Below the pieces are notes generated by a model. The model had not been told where the DNA came from. It searched no databases and saw nothing but the letters and a program-made list of their open reading frames with translations. Position numbers and translations under genes: made by a program. Source: Limnephilus marmoratus (lineage: Eukaryota; Arthropoda; Insecta; Trichoptera; Limnephilidae). From it: a stretch of DNA of 64,000 nucleotides. This document shows positions 54,640-64,000 of the stretch, piece by piece; within the stretch, counting starts at the first letter, position 1; every line of letters starts with the position of its first letter. The stretch covers positions 1,798,001 through 1,862,000 of the forward strand of contig OU862913.1 in assembly GCA_917880885.1 (NCBI GenBank). Reading direction: 5' to 3'.

Positions 54640-54780
54640 GAAGTCAGGGGGCGTTCAAGTATTACGTAACGCAATTTTTGAAGATTTTGGACCCTCCCTC
54701 TCCCCCATGTAACGCGCCATAACATTTTCCTTTACCCCCCCCCCCCCCTAAAACGTTACGTAACATCCAAGTGACAAATT
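54640..54780. mobile_element. GTTACGTAA-type MITE copy
   Basis: GGGCGTTCAAGTATTACGTA, ACGCAATTTTTGAAGATTTT and a C-run, ending near AAACGTTACGTAAC. The same words recur at about 58109-58320 and in both units of the 331-bp duplication (59384-59528, 59716-59858). Confidence 0.6.
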
Positions 54781-55109
54781 TTACCTGAAAGTCACCATTA
54801 AGTTGCGCAACGTACTGAAATGTCACTTAAATACACTTTTTCTTGATTTAATCGCGTTTACGGAAACAAATAAATAAAACTCGCGATACATGCCTATATT
54901 GTTCATTTTATGAATTCAAATTGTTATTTATTAAATAAATTGAAAATTATTATAATTTTTATCGGCATTGTATTTCTTCCGGATTTCCACAATTTAACAC
55001 TGATCTATTATATACCTACATGGTTTTACAACACGTACTCTTATTACATTAGCTGCACTGAGGAGGCCCTAAGAAAGTAATTTTCCTATTGTTTCCCTGT
55101 GGAGCAACA

Positions 55110-56395
55110 CTTTACTCCACTATGATTCACAAGCTGACTCATAGTGGAATAAAACCTCTTTCATGTTCCGAATGCAGTTCTACAAGTTCTCAAAGGGGAA
55201 GATTTAAAAATCCACAGTATGATTCGCAGAAGTGAAAAACCTTTTCATGCCCTGACTGAAACAATTCGTGTCCTCAAAATGGATATCTAAGTAGTCACTC
55301 GCTGACTCATAGTGGAAAAATACCTTTTTCGTGTTCTGACTGCAACTATTCACGTATTACGAAGAGAAATCTAAAAATCACATGTTTACCCACAGCGGAG
55401 AAAGACCTTTTTCATGTACTGACTACAACTATTCCTCTTCTTGAAAAAAGTAACTAAAACGGCACTTGCTAACTCACAGTGACGAAAAACCTTTTTCTTG
55501 TCCTGACTGCGACTATTCATGTGCTACACAACGGTATCCAAAAAATTTACATGCTTACCCACACCGGACTAAAACCTTTTACATGTCCCGACTGCAATTA
55601 TTCATGTTGTATGAAGGAACTTCTTAGAAATAATTTGCTTACTCCAAGTGACATAAAACCTTTTAAATGTTTCCATTGTAACTATTCATGTTCAACAAAG
55701 AGGCGCCAAAAAATCACATGTTTACGCACAGCAGACAAAAACCATTTTCCTGTCCGGAATAAAGTTATACAAGTTCTCAAAAGGACAATTTCATGCTCTG
55801 ACTGCAACTATTTGTGTTCTGAAAAGGGATATTTAAGAAGTCACTTGCTGACTCGACTCATAGTGGGGAAAAACCTTTTTCATGTTCCGACTGCAACTAT
55901 TCAAGTACTACGAAGAGAAATCTAAAAATCACATGTTTACCCACAGTGGAAACTACTACTACGATATTCAAGTACTACGAAGGGAAATCTAAAAATCACA
56001 TGTTTACCATTTCATGTCTTGACAGCAACTATTCTTCTTCTCGAAAAAAAAAACTTAAACGGCACATGCTAACTGACGCGGATGAAAAACCTTTTTCATG
56101 TCCCGACTGCAATTATTTATGTTGTACAAAGGAACTTCTTAGAAATCATATACTGACTTACAGTGATATATAACCTCTTACATGTTTCTACTGCGACTAT
56201 TCATATTCTAAAAAGAGGCACCAAAAAATCACATGTTTAACTACAGCAGACAAAACCATCTTCCTCTTCCGAGTGCAGTTATTCAAGTTCTCAAAAGGAG
56301 ATTTAAAAATGCACAGCGCGATTCACAGTGGAGAAAAACCTTTTTCATGTTCTGAGTGTGACAAGGCATGTACTACGAAAAATATCTATATGTAA
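55110..56395 (+). pseudogene. decayed C2H2 zinc-finger array, forward arm
   Basis: Finger units are readable across several frames: HTGLKPFTCPDCNYSC, KPFKCFHCNYSCSTKRR, CSDCNYLCSEKGYLRSHLLT and KPFSCPDCNYLCCTKELLRN. The framework (PFSC-P-(D/E/H)-CNYSC) matches copies A and B but has an extra K-rich, less regular linker. More than five frameshifts and stops. About 14 finger remnants. Confidence 0.8.
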
Positions 56396-56543
56396 TATTA
56401 TTATATTTAAGCAGTAAACTAACCTGTATGTAATAACTAAAAAGCGTTTTTCTAATCAAAAACTCTCGTATAACATCATTCATAATGTTATGTTCCATAA
56501 AATTTTCAATATTTTTTTTATTTTTTCTTTTGCTATTTTCCTT

Positions 56544-56575
56544 GGTTCTCATGCTGGCAAGTCAGCATGAGAACC
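56544..56575. other. perfect 13-bp hairpin near the axis
   Basis: GGTTCTCATGCTG-gcaagt-CAGCATGAGAACC. The words CTCATGCTGACTTGC reappear at 56851, so it belongs to the inverted duplication's axis. Confidence 0.6.
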
Positions 56576-57039
56576 TGTATAGGCCAATAACAGCTGATAA
56601 TGCAAATCTCCCGCTTTTCAGGTCATTATAGAAACTTTTAACTCAATTTAACAACACTGACTACAGAAATTTGTGTTTATGTGTATTCCAAGTTGGCAAC
56701 CCTTTTCATTTATGTTGTACAGGGAACCCCTTGACTGTATTGTGCGTCATTTTTATTTTATTTTCGTTGTCAGTATTCGTTAGTGTTTTAAACACGAAAT
56801 ACGCATAAACACAAATTGTTGTAGTCAGTCTTGTTAAAGTGCTCTCATGCTGACTTGCTAGCGCAGCGCAACCAAAAAAATGCCAACAAAATTTGAAAAA
56901 ACAGCAAGAGAAAAAATGAAAAATAATTTTTAATTCATGGAACATAATATATGAATGTTTAACTTTAAATGTTTGGTTAGAACAATGCTTTTTAGTAATT
57001 ACACGTAGGTTAGTTTACTGCTCAAATAAAATAATAATA

Positions 57040-58890
57040 AATATAATTTTCGTAGTACATGTATAGTTACACTCAGAACATGAAAAGGTTTTTCTCCACT
57101 GTGAATTGCGCTGTGGATTTTTAAATCTCCCTTTCGAGAACTTAAATAACTGCATTCGGGAGAAGAAAATGGTTTTCCTGCAAACATGTGATTTTTTGGT
57201 GCCTCTTTGTAGAACATGAAAGAGGTTTTACATCACTATGAGTTAGCAAATGATTTCTAAGAAGTTCCTTTGTTCAACATGAATAATTGCAGTCGGAACA
57301 TGAAAAAGGTTTTTGTCCAGTGTGGGTAAAAATGTGAATTTTTAGAATCCGTTTTGTAGCACCTGAATAGTCGCAGTCGGGACAAGAAAAAGAAGAATAA
57401 TTGCGGTCAGGACATGAAATAGGTTTTTCTCCACTGTGGGTAAACATGTGTATTTTTAGAATTCTCTTCGTAGCACATGAATAGATGCAATCGGAACATG
57501 AAAAAGATTTTTCTTTACTTTGAGTTGAGTCAGCAAGTGACTTCTTAGATATCAGAACACGAATATTTGCAGTCAGGACATGAAAAAGGTTTTTCTCCTC
57601 TGTGAATCTTTCAGTGGATTTTTAACATGTAAAAGGTTTTGTCACTTTGAATTAGCAAATGATTTCTAAGAAGTTCCTTTGTACAACATGAATAATTGCA
57701 TTCGGGACATGAAAAAGGTTTTTGACCAGTATGGGTAAGCATGTGAATTTTTGGATACCGTTGTGTAGCGCATGAATAGTCGCAGTAGGGACAAGAAAAA
57801 GGTTTTTCATCACGGTGAGTAGTTAGCAAGTGCCATTTTAGTATATTTTTTTTTCAAGAAGTGGAATAGTTACACTCAGGACATGAAAACGGTGTTTCTC
57901 CATTGAGGGTTAGCTTGTGATTTTTAGATTTCTCTTCGAAGTACATGAATAGTTGCAGTCGGAACATAAAAAAGGTTTTTCTCCACTATGAGTCAGCAAG
58001 TGACTTCTTAGATATTCCTTTAGAGGACTAAAGTTGTTGCAATCAGGACATGAAAAAGGTTTTTCTCTTCTGTAAATCAAACTGTGGATTTTTAAATCTT
58101 CCCTTTGAGAACTTGTATTTGCATTACGAAATACTTGAACACCCCCTAAACGAAAAGGGTTGCCTAATTGGAAGATTTTAATTCCCTAGTTTTTTTATTT
58201 AAATAAAGAAAAACATGTTAAGTAACTCGTTGTTCGAACCCCCCCCCTCCCCAGTAACGCACCGTAACGTTTCACAAGACCTCCCCTCACCCTCCCAAAT
58301 GCGTTACTTGAACGGCCCCTAAGTTTACTGCTAAAATGTAATAATATTACACATAGATAGGTATACAATATAAAAACTAAACCTAGAATTTTCATAAAGA
58401 ACTGGCCATAAGTATGTATAACATATTTTAGCAACACTATTGTCAGCCAGCAACATTATTGTCAGCAAGCCCCAATGAACTATTTTGAATTTCTGTTTTT
58501 GAAGTTTTTCAGTGTTCAAATTGACTAAATTCCTTAAAAACGTAAACATACTATAAACATTTTCAAATGTAGGTTTTTTTACTGTGGGTAAATATATGAC
58601 TTTATAGACATCCCATTGTAGCACATGTGAATTTTTAGATACCGTTTTGTAGCGCATGAATAGTTGCAGTCGCAACATGAAAAGGGTTTTTCTCCACTAC
58701 GAGTCAGCAAGTGACTTCTTAGACTTAGTGACTTCTTTCTCATTTTGAGGACACGAATAGTCTCAGTCAGGGCATGAAAAGGTTTTTCACTTCTGCGAAT
58801 CATACTGTGGATTTTAAAATCTTCTTTTTGAGAACTTGTATAATTGCATTCGGGTCATGAAAAAGGTTTCACACTACTACGAGTCAGCTT
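57040..58890 (-). pseudogene. decayed C2H2 zinc-finger array, reverse arm
   Basis: Minus-strand units include DEKPFSCPYCDYSCATQRYP, HTGQKPFSCPECNYSCCTKE with LLRNHLL, GKPFSSPECSYLSSRKGDL and GEKPFSCCDCNYSCATKRYL. Frames break every one to three fingers. It mirrors 55110-56395 and is equally dead. Confidence 0.8.
58100..58322. mobile_element. GTTACGTAA-type MITE, split copy
   Basis: ATTACGAAATACTTGAACAC at 58112 and ATGCGTTACTTGAACGGCCC at 58300 are related ends around an AT-rich core with CCCCCCC (58236) and AACGCACCGTAACG. Confidence 0.45.
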
Positions 58891-59153
58891 ATGAATCATA
58901 TTGGAGTAAAGCGTTGTTTCACACGGCAGCCTTAGAAAGACTATTTTCCTTAGGGCCTCCTCAGTGGATCTAATGTAAAATAAGAATGTGTTGTAAATCC
59001 ATGTAGGTATATTAAAGATAAGACAATGACAAATTGTGGAGATCCGGAAGGAATACAATAATAATAATTACAAAATTTTTATACATGAATTAATAACACT
59101 ATTTCGCTATACGGATATCAGGAATGCAATTAACACATCTGCCGGATCTGCCC

Positions 59154-59219
59154 TGATAATAATGCTATCCGAAACGTTGGCTAAAGAAGAAGGTAGCGAA
59201 ACACGGCATAACACCCCAA
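59154..59219 (+). repeat. single arm of foldback family F1
   Basis: ATCCGAAACGTTGGCTAAAG, then AAGGTAGCGAAACACGGCAT and AACACCCCAAAA. It lacks the opposite arm. Confidence 0.65.
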
Positions 59220-59302
59220 AAACAAATAACGAAAATAATTTTAAATCTTAAAATGTACCCAATATAAACATCTATTGCGAAATAGAAATCTCTTGTGTTA
59301 TT

Positions 59303-59963
59303 TACTACCGCAAACGCGTTTGAAAACAAGAATAAGCGACTTTCCAGTACTTTGCGCAACTAAATTGTGAATTTAAGTAAAAACAGTTGCTTGGGTGTTA
59401 CGTAAAGTTTAGGGAGGTAGACGGGGGGGGGGGGGTATAGAAAAAATTCACGGCACGTTACACGGTGGGATGGAGGGTCAAAAATCTTCAAAATTGCGTT
59501 ACGTAATACTTGAACGCTCCCCTTATCAATATGCTACAAAACCTCCCAAGAAAACAAACTTTTTGGTACCCACACCATACAAATAAAAAAAAAACAATAC
59601 AAAAAATGTTTTGTTACATCATATGATCATATGTACTACCGCAAACGCGTTTGAAAACAAGAATAAGCGACTTTCCAGTACTTTGCGCAACTAAATTGTG
59701 AATTTAAGTAAAAACAGTTGCTCGGGTGTTACGTAAAGTTTAGGGAGGTAGACGGGGGGGGGGGGGTATAGAAAAAATTCACGGCACGTTACATGGTGGG
59801 ATGGAGGGTCAAAAATCTTCAAAATTGCGTTACGTAATACTTGAACGCTCCCCTTATCAATATGCTACAAAACCTCCCAAGAAAACAAACTTTTTGGTAC
59901 CCACACCATACAAATAAAAAAAAACAATACAAAAAATGTTTTGTTACATCATATGATCATATG
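59303..59963. repeat. 331-bp direct tandem duplication
   Basis: Unit 1 59303-59633 and unit 2 59634-59963, both starting TACTACCGCAAACGCGTTTG and ending TCATATGATCATATG. I see only four or five differences (e.g. GCTTGGG/GCTCGGG, ACACGG/ACATGG, A-run length). Each includes a GTTACGTAA-type MITE. Confidence 0.85.
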
Positions 59964-60448
59964 TAACTTTTTGTTTTATTATTAAACAAAGTTACAAATG
60001 ATGCAAGGAGGTCCGTCCTCTCTGCGTACCCCTTCGGAGAAACGGCGTGATGGGTGATGGTTTAAGATTAGTTAGTTAGTTACAAATGATGATACATAGC
60101 GTAGTGCTTTGCATTAGAGCGGTAAAATAGAAATAATTTCACGAAAATAACTTACCATGATGCAACAATACATATTATGTCGAAAAATCAATCAGAGCAA
60201 CTTAAAAAGTAAACTTTTTTAGATAGGTCAGGTTACCTAAGTTTGACAGCACAAACGATCTATGCACTCGGCGACCCGGCCATAGTCGATCATAGATAGT
60301 CATCTCTTCTTTCCAAAACAAGTGCCAAAGAGAAACAGACAATATGTTGTCAAAAATGTGACATAACGTGTCAGAATATCGTCTATGGCTCTTTGCTGCG
60401 TTCCGAATTACGCACGATTCATGCTTTTTTTTTTTTTTATTAAGTCAT
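59964..60448. other. intergenic, nothing identified
   Basis: Mixed-composition DNA with TTAGTTAGTTAG at about 60068. No frame or repeat end I can name. Confidence 0.35.
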
Positions 60449-60567
60449 GGCGTTTATTATCATCAGCCTATGGATCTCAATAAACCGTGAAAGTGTGACT
60501 TGTAAGTCATTTGTCTATTAGGGTTGTGGGCATGCCCACCGTGCCCACAACGGTGGATCCGCGCCTG

Positions 60568-60720
60568 ACGCCACTGATTGTAAGAACTAACTTTGTTTAC
60601 ATAATTACTAAATATAAAATATCAACATTTTACAACACATTTTACATCCGTGTTGTAAAATGTTGATTTTTTATATTTAGTAATTATGTAAACAAAGTTA
60701 CTTCTTACAATCAGTGGCGT
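60568..60720. repeat. foldback with 71-bp arms and hAT-type tips
   Basis: Arms 60568-60638 and 60650-60720 with two mismatches, loop ATTTTACATCC. The tips are ACGCCACTG and CAGTGGCGT, so each arm ends in the terminus of the nested-hAT family (2243-3183). Confidence 0.75.
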
Positions 60721-60760
60721 AGCTAGCATGGGTGGCACCCGGGGCGGAAAATGCGGTGTC
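60712..60760 (+). mobile_element. terminus of the nested-hAT family
   Basis: CAGTGGCGTAGCTAGCATGG followed by GTGGCACCCGGGGC equals, inverted, the right end of the 2243-3183 element. The element is truncated by the AT repeat. Confidence 0.6.
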
Positions 60761-60783
60761 ACCCTATATATATATATATACAC

Positions 60784-60816
<33 letters not shown>

Positions 60817-60830
60817 ATATATATAATGGT
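60760..60830. repeat. (TA)n microsatellite
   Basis: Alternating TA over about 70 bp with two interruptions (ACACATA, TTATA). Confidence 0.9.
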
Positions 60831-62180
60831 TCGATCAACTAGCGACAGAGTTGAGGTTAGAACTTGATCAGAATAAATTTTTAAATAAAATAAAGTATTC
60901 TATCATAAATAATTTAACTAATGAGAATCAATTGACAACTTGTTTTTCTTATTGTATTACTTTTTTGCGTAGGTATGTAACATTTTTTTATTTTTATTTT
61001 GGAATATTTTAACTTAATATTAATAGATATATCCAAAGAGTTCTTTTCACTATTACATGTACAAATTTTTTTTTGTTTTTTTCTCAACACTGTTAATTTA
61101 TAATTTTTAGTTGTTTATTAATTTTTAATTTTTCTCCTTTACACACGAGTTTTTAAGTCTCGTAAAGGTTAATATGTCTAGTTAATAACTTGAAATATTA
61201 TACATTATCATGTTAATTTAACGTACCTTTATGATTGTAATAAATAATAAAAAAAATAAATACAAACAAGAAAAGACAAATAAATACTAACTTTAAGATA
61301 AAAAATTACAACATGTAATGATTAATTAGTTATTATTATAAAAACAAATTAAAACAAAATGATGTTTTTAAAAATTCATTTATGCTTTTACAGAACGTTA
61401 AGGGTAATAAAATTTACATAATAATATTAAAAAATATATTTTTATTCCATTTACACACCAAAACAGATGGGATGTGCAATTCTATTCTATCCATATTGGC
61501 AATTCGTCGCTTTAGTTCGTTTTACTCCAACAGACCAAAACGTAAATCGTGAGAAACAGCGCTTTAAAGTTTTTTTTACGAAAAAGGCATATAAAATTAA
61601 ATTAGCTAAATTATAAGTCTACTAAAATGTTTTAAAGTATTAAAAATTGTTTTTTTAAGTACAATATGTTCTAAATGTATAAAATTACGCAGAAAACACG
61701 TTTTTAATTTGGATGTTGGCCAAAGTGACGAATTCTTGTTTGCGAAAGTGGGATATTGGACAAAGGACACTGGTTGTTAGACAAGAGCGCGTACTCTTGC
61801 GTGAAGTTACTTTATCTAACGTGCTTGGTATTACAGGGAGATCGGAAAGCATTTCAATTCATTGAACTTTGATAGGTACTTATGGATTTAGCTTATGTGT
61901 CCTATGTTTTCGCGGTGAGACCTACATATTCGGGTGTGATTTTTAAATAGTTTCTTATAACATTCGACAATTTTTTAGAAAAAAATTGTTTCTTGGTTGG
62001 GAAACAAGTTTCAAGAGTAAGTTTTTGTAAAATAATAACATCGTAAAATCATAAATGAAAACGTACGTTTTCAGACAATTATACTTATTAAATAATATTT
62101 CAGGCGTGTTTTATTGTTGGCTGCTAGTCGTCAACCGTTAGTCATCAGATAGGTCATACGTTTATTAGTTATTATTTAAG
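60831..62180. other. intergenic, nothing identified
   Basis: 1.35 kb of AT-rich DNA. No frame over 60 codons has a domain that I recognise. Confidence 0.4.
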
Positions 62181-62577
62181 AAGCGGGTATGGGTACCGCC
62201 GATCCGGGAACCATTTATTGGATAACCAACACCTCTGCCATAGGTCACCCCAAGTGGTTCGCTACGTTTGGTGACTTAGCAGGGGTGGCCGGGTTCTGTC
62301 TCGTTGTGAGTTTTGTCTGGATCCTGGCGACGGATGCGTCTGCCCACAAACTGCGTGGCAGGCCGGATCGGGAAAGACTGGTTGAGGAAGATCTGTAGAC
62401 CTCTCCAGCAGGACTCTCGGAACATCGCTTTACCCGCAGTGGGGAGGGATTGGTTCATACGCGCGTCACTCCTTGACACACTGACTCCCAGATTCCTACC
62501 CACCCCTCATACCTTTTTCTTCCCACAACTTACTCTACTTCCTTCCCAAAAATGAGATCCTGTGTGGAGCTGTGAAA
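62181..62577 (+). mobile_element. hairpin-ended retroposon R1, 3' hairpin deleted
   Basis: Full 5' end (GCGGGTATGGGTACCGCCGA) and body. The inner GGCCCTGAGG hairpin is missing: the sequence runs from CCCAAAAATGAGATCC straight into TGTGTGGAGCTGTGAAAA. A second copy follows after 3 bp. Confidence 0.7.
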
Positions 62578-62580
62578 AGG

Positions 62581-62938
62581 TCTCCCCAAGTGGTTCGCTA
62601 CGTTTGGTGACTTAGCAGGAGTGCCTGGGTTCACGGGGTGAGGTTTGTCCAGGTCTTGACGGTGGATGAGTCTGCCCACCAGCTGCGTGGCGGGCCGGAT
62701 CGAGAGAGACTGCGTGAAGGAGTCCTTTGGACCTTTTTAGCCGGACTCTCTCGACCCCATTGCCTTGCACCGCCGTTGGACAGTTTCTTACGTCCGTCAC
62801 TCCTATACACACTAACCCCCAGATTCCTACCCACCCCTAATTCCTATTTCCATCCTAGAACTTCCTATTCTTCCTTTCCTCAAAAAGACCCTCCACACAG
62901 CATCCCCTCGTAGGCCCTGAGAACATATATTGTAAAAC
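62581..62938 (+). mobile_element. hairpin-ended retroposon R1, 5'-truncated, in tandem
   Basis: Starts inside the family at CCCCAAGTGGTTCGCTACGT and ends TAGGCCCTGAGAACATATAT, with the final hairpin damaged. Same orientation as its neighbour. Confidence 0.65.
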
Positions 62939-63473
62939 GTTTTTGCACTAAAACAATGCTAATCAAATTATTCATATAATATACACTGGTATTATTTTTA
63001 TCATATTTATTACGGCATATAAATCGGAGATTTAGTATGATCAGACCCAAAAGGTTGGATTGATTTACGTGACTTTATTTTTATGTTAATACTGCACAAG
63101 AGTCACAACCACTCCCAACCGCCTGGACCAAGTCAGGCTATACATAGCATACCTAATTTTGTGAGGCTGGATGTAGCGGGAAGGGGATGCAGTTATGAAG
63201 GTTGGTAAGTACCTGGCTATTCAGATCGAGTCAACAACCACGGCTAAAGCCATTTCAAGCAATGCTTCAATTCGAAATGGCGGTCTTACATCAGGATGAT
63301 ACTGAGAGTATCTTCCACTCTGGAACGTGTCGCAAATACAGCATGTATATATATATATGTATATATTTTTTATTGATTTGTGTTATTTCACTATTTAAAC
63401 ATATAAAACACATATACCTACACTAAGTTTTTTTAATGGTTAAAGTTGTGAAATATGTATATATATATTTAGA
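62939..63473. other. intergenic, nothing identified
   Basis: Includes a short TATATATATG run at about 63345. Higher-GC stretch 63090-63330 without a recognisable frame. Confidence 0.35.
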
Positions 63474-63890
63474 TTAGCTCCACACAGGTGGCCCTAAGGA
63501 AAATAATTTCACTTTGGAGGAGTCTTTATAAGGAAGGAAAGGATAAAAAATTTGGGAAGAAAAAGGGTATGAGGGGTGGGTAGGAATCTGGGGTTCAGTG
63601 TGTCCGGGAGTGACGGACGTATGAATCTATCTCTCCAATTGCGGTGCAAGGCGAGAGTCGGGAGAGTCCGGCTGGAAAGGTCAAAAAGCCTCCCTTAACC
63701 AATCTCTCTCTCACCACGCAACAGGTGGGCAGTCGTATCCGCCGCCAAGACCTGGACGAACATAACCCCATGAACCCGGGCACCCTTGCTAAGTCACCAA
63801 ACGTAGCGAACCACTCGGGGTGACCTATGGCAGAGATGGTGGTTATCCAATAAATGGTTCCCGGGACGGCGGTACCCATACCCGCCCCCC
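63474..63890 (-). mobile_element. hairpin-ended retroposon R1
   Basis: 3' end TAGCTCCACACAGGTGGCCC at 63474, 5' end GGTACCCATACCCGCCCCCC at 63890. Opposite orientation to the two copies at 62181-62938. Confidence 0.7.
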
Positions 63891-63934
63891 AAAATAAACA
63901 AATATACCAAAATTAAAATTACTTCTGCACGATG

Positions 63935-64000
63935 GGATTGAAATTTGCGACATCCGGATCGCTAGTTGAGAGTCTTATCCCTCGACCACAGAAGGCCGTC
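63935..64000 (-). ncRNA. tRNA-derived SINE head or tRNA pseudogene (cut by window end)
   Basis: Read from 64000 downward: TTCTGTGGTCGAGGGATAAG (A-box-like D arm), ACTCTCAACTAGCGATCCGG, then GTCGCAAATTTCAATCCC (B-box-like). The spacing suits a tRNA-type RNA polymerase III promoter. The loop GGTTCGAATCC is eroded to AAATTTCAATCC, so a working tRNA is unlikely. Confidence 0.45.

Larger units (their letters stand above)
54940..59080. repeat. large inverted duplication around zinc-finger relics
   Basis: Left part about 54940-56560 and right part about 56850-59080 are mirror images: CTTCCGGAT...ACCTACATGG...TTAGCTGCACTGAGGAGGCC on the left, and GGCCTCCTCAGTGGATCTAA...CCATGTAGGT...ATCCGGAAG on the right. 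The axis lies near 56560-56850. The arms have diverged by many indels. Confidence 0.7.
54449..60567. mobile_element. candidate hAT-bounded block holding zinc-finger relics
   Basis: CAGGCGCGGATCCAGCC at 54449 and GGTGGATCCGCGCCTG ending at 60567 are inverted, and both have TTGTGGGCAC about 25-35 bp inside. The octamers outside (TCCCAAAG, ACGCCACT) do not match. This may be one 6.1-kb element whose right side was disturbed, or two unrelated ends. Treat as a hypothesis. Confidence 0.3.

Noticed and set aside
62181..62938. Short plus- and minus-strand frames in 62181-62938 and 63595-63879
   Set aside because: All fall inside R1 retroposon copies and recur, shifted and broken, in each copy; not genes.

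Overview
The window is AT-rich eukaryotic DNA, most likely from an insect or other arthropod. Supporting signs are spliced genes with GT/AG introns, a large C2H2 zinc-finger family, BEL/Pao and Ty3/gypsy retrotransposons, several LINE lineages, hAT, piggyBac-like and mariner-like MITEs, and a Penelope-like relic. I cannot fix the order or species from sequence alone. No bacterial operons, rRNA, CRISPR array or convincing functional tRNA gene were seen.

The only plausible host genes are two recently duplicated C2H2 zinc-finger genes on the + strand, copy A (coding exons 5001-8011) and copy B (26750-30806). They share a four-exon layout: three small phase-1 exons encoding repeats of a ~51-residue acidic module, then one exon holding an 84-bp tandem finger array (11 fingers in A, 19 in B). 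Each array is cut short by a different lesion (frameshift in A, nonsense codon in B) and runs on into decayed fingers. The duplicated block starts at about 4431 (A) and 25939 (B) and carries along the 3' flank, several MITEs and a LINE relic. A third, ruined finger cluster lies at 55110-58890 as two opposed arrays.

Layout: 1-4430, LINE and hAT relics plus a hAT-in-hAT nest with perfect 8-bp target duplications. 4431-13570, duplicon A. 13577-21170, a BEL/Pao element split by three LINE insertions and a TTAA-flanked MITE. 21171-23520, a second BEL/Pao pol relic on the - strand. 23521-25938, unidentified coding-like sequence, a hAT MITE and a foldback. 25939-37281, duplicon B with a very young two-LTR element (31780-33688). 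37282-45190, two inverted copies of a 3.5-3.6 kb TTAA-bounded repeat around a palindrome that ends in Penelope-like sequence. 45446-51321, a LINE fragment and a - strand gypsy element. 51322-54345, a TIR element, a Helitron-like element, a foldback and a hAT transposase tail. 54449-60567, the inverted finger relics between convergent hAT-like ends. 60568-64000, a foldback, AT repeats, three copies of a hairpin-ended retroposon and a tRNA-like SINE head.

The mobile elements give a relative history. MITEs and a retroposon shared by A and B predate the duplication. The two-LTR element, the 26.3 kb inverted repeat and the extended repeat array in B are found only in B. The zinc-finger proteins are probably nuclear DNA-binding regulators. 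Their location inside transposon debris, and variation concentrated on DNA-contact residues, suggest but do not prove a fast-evolving, possibly transposon-facing family.
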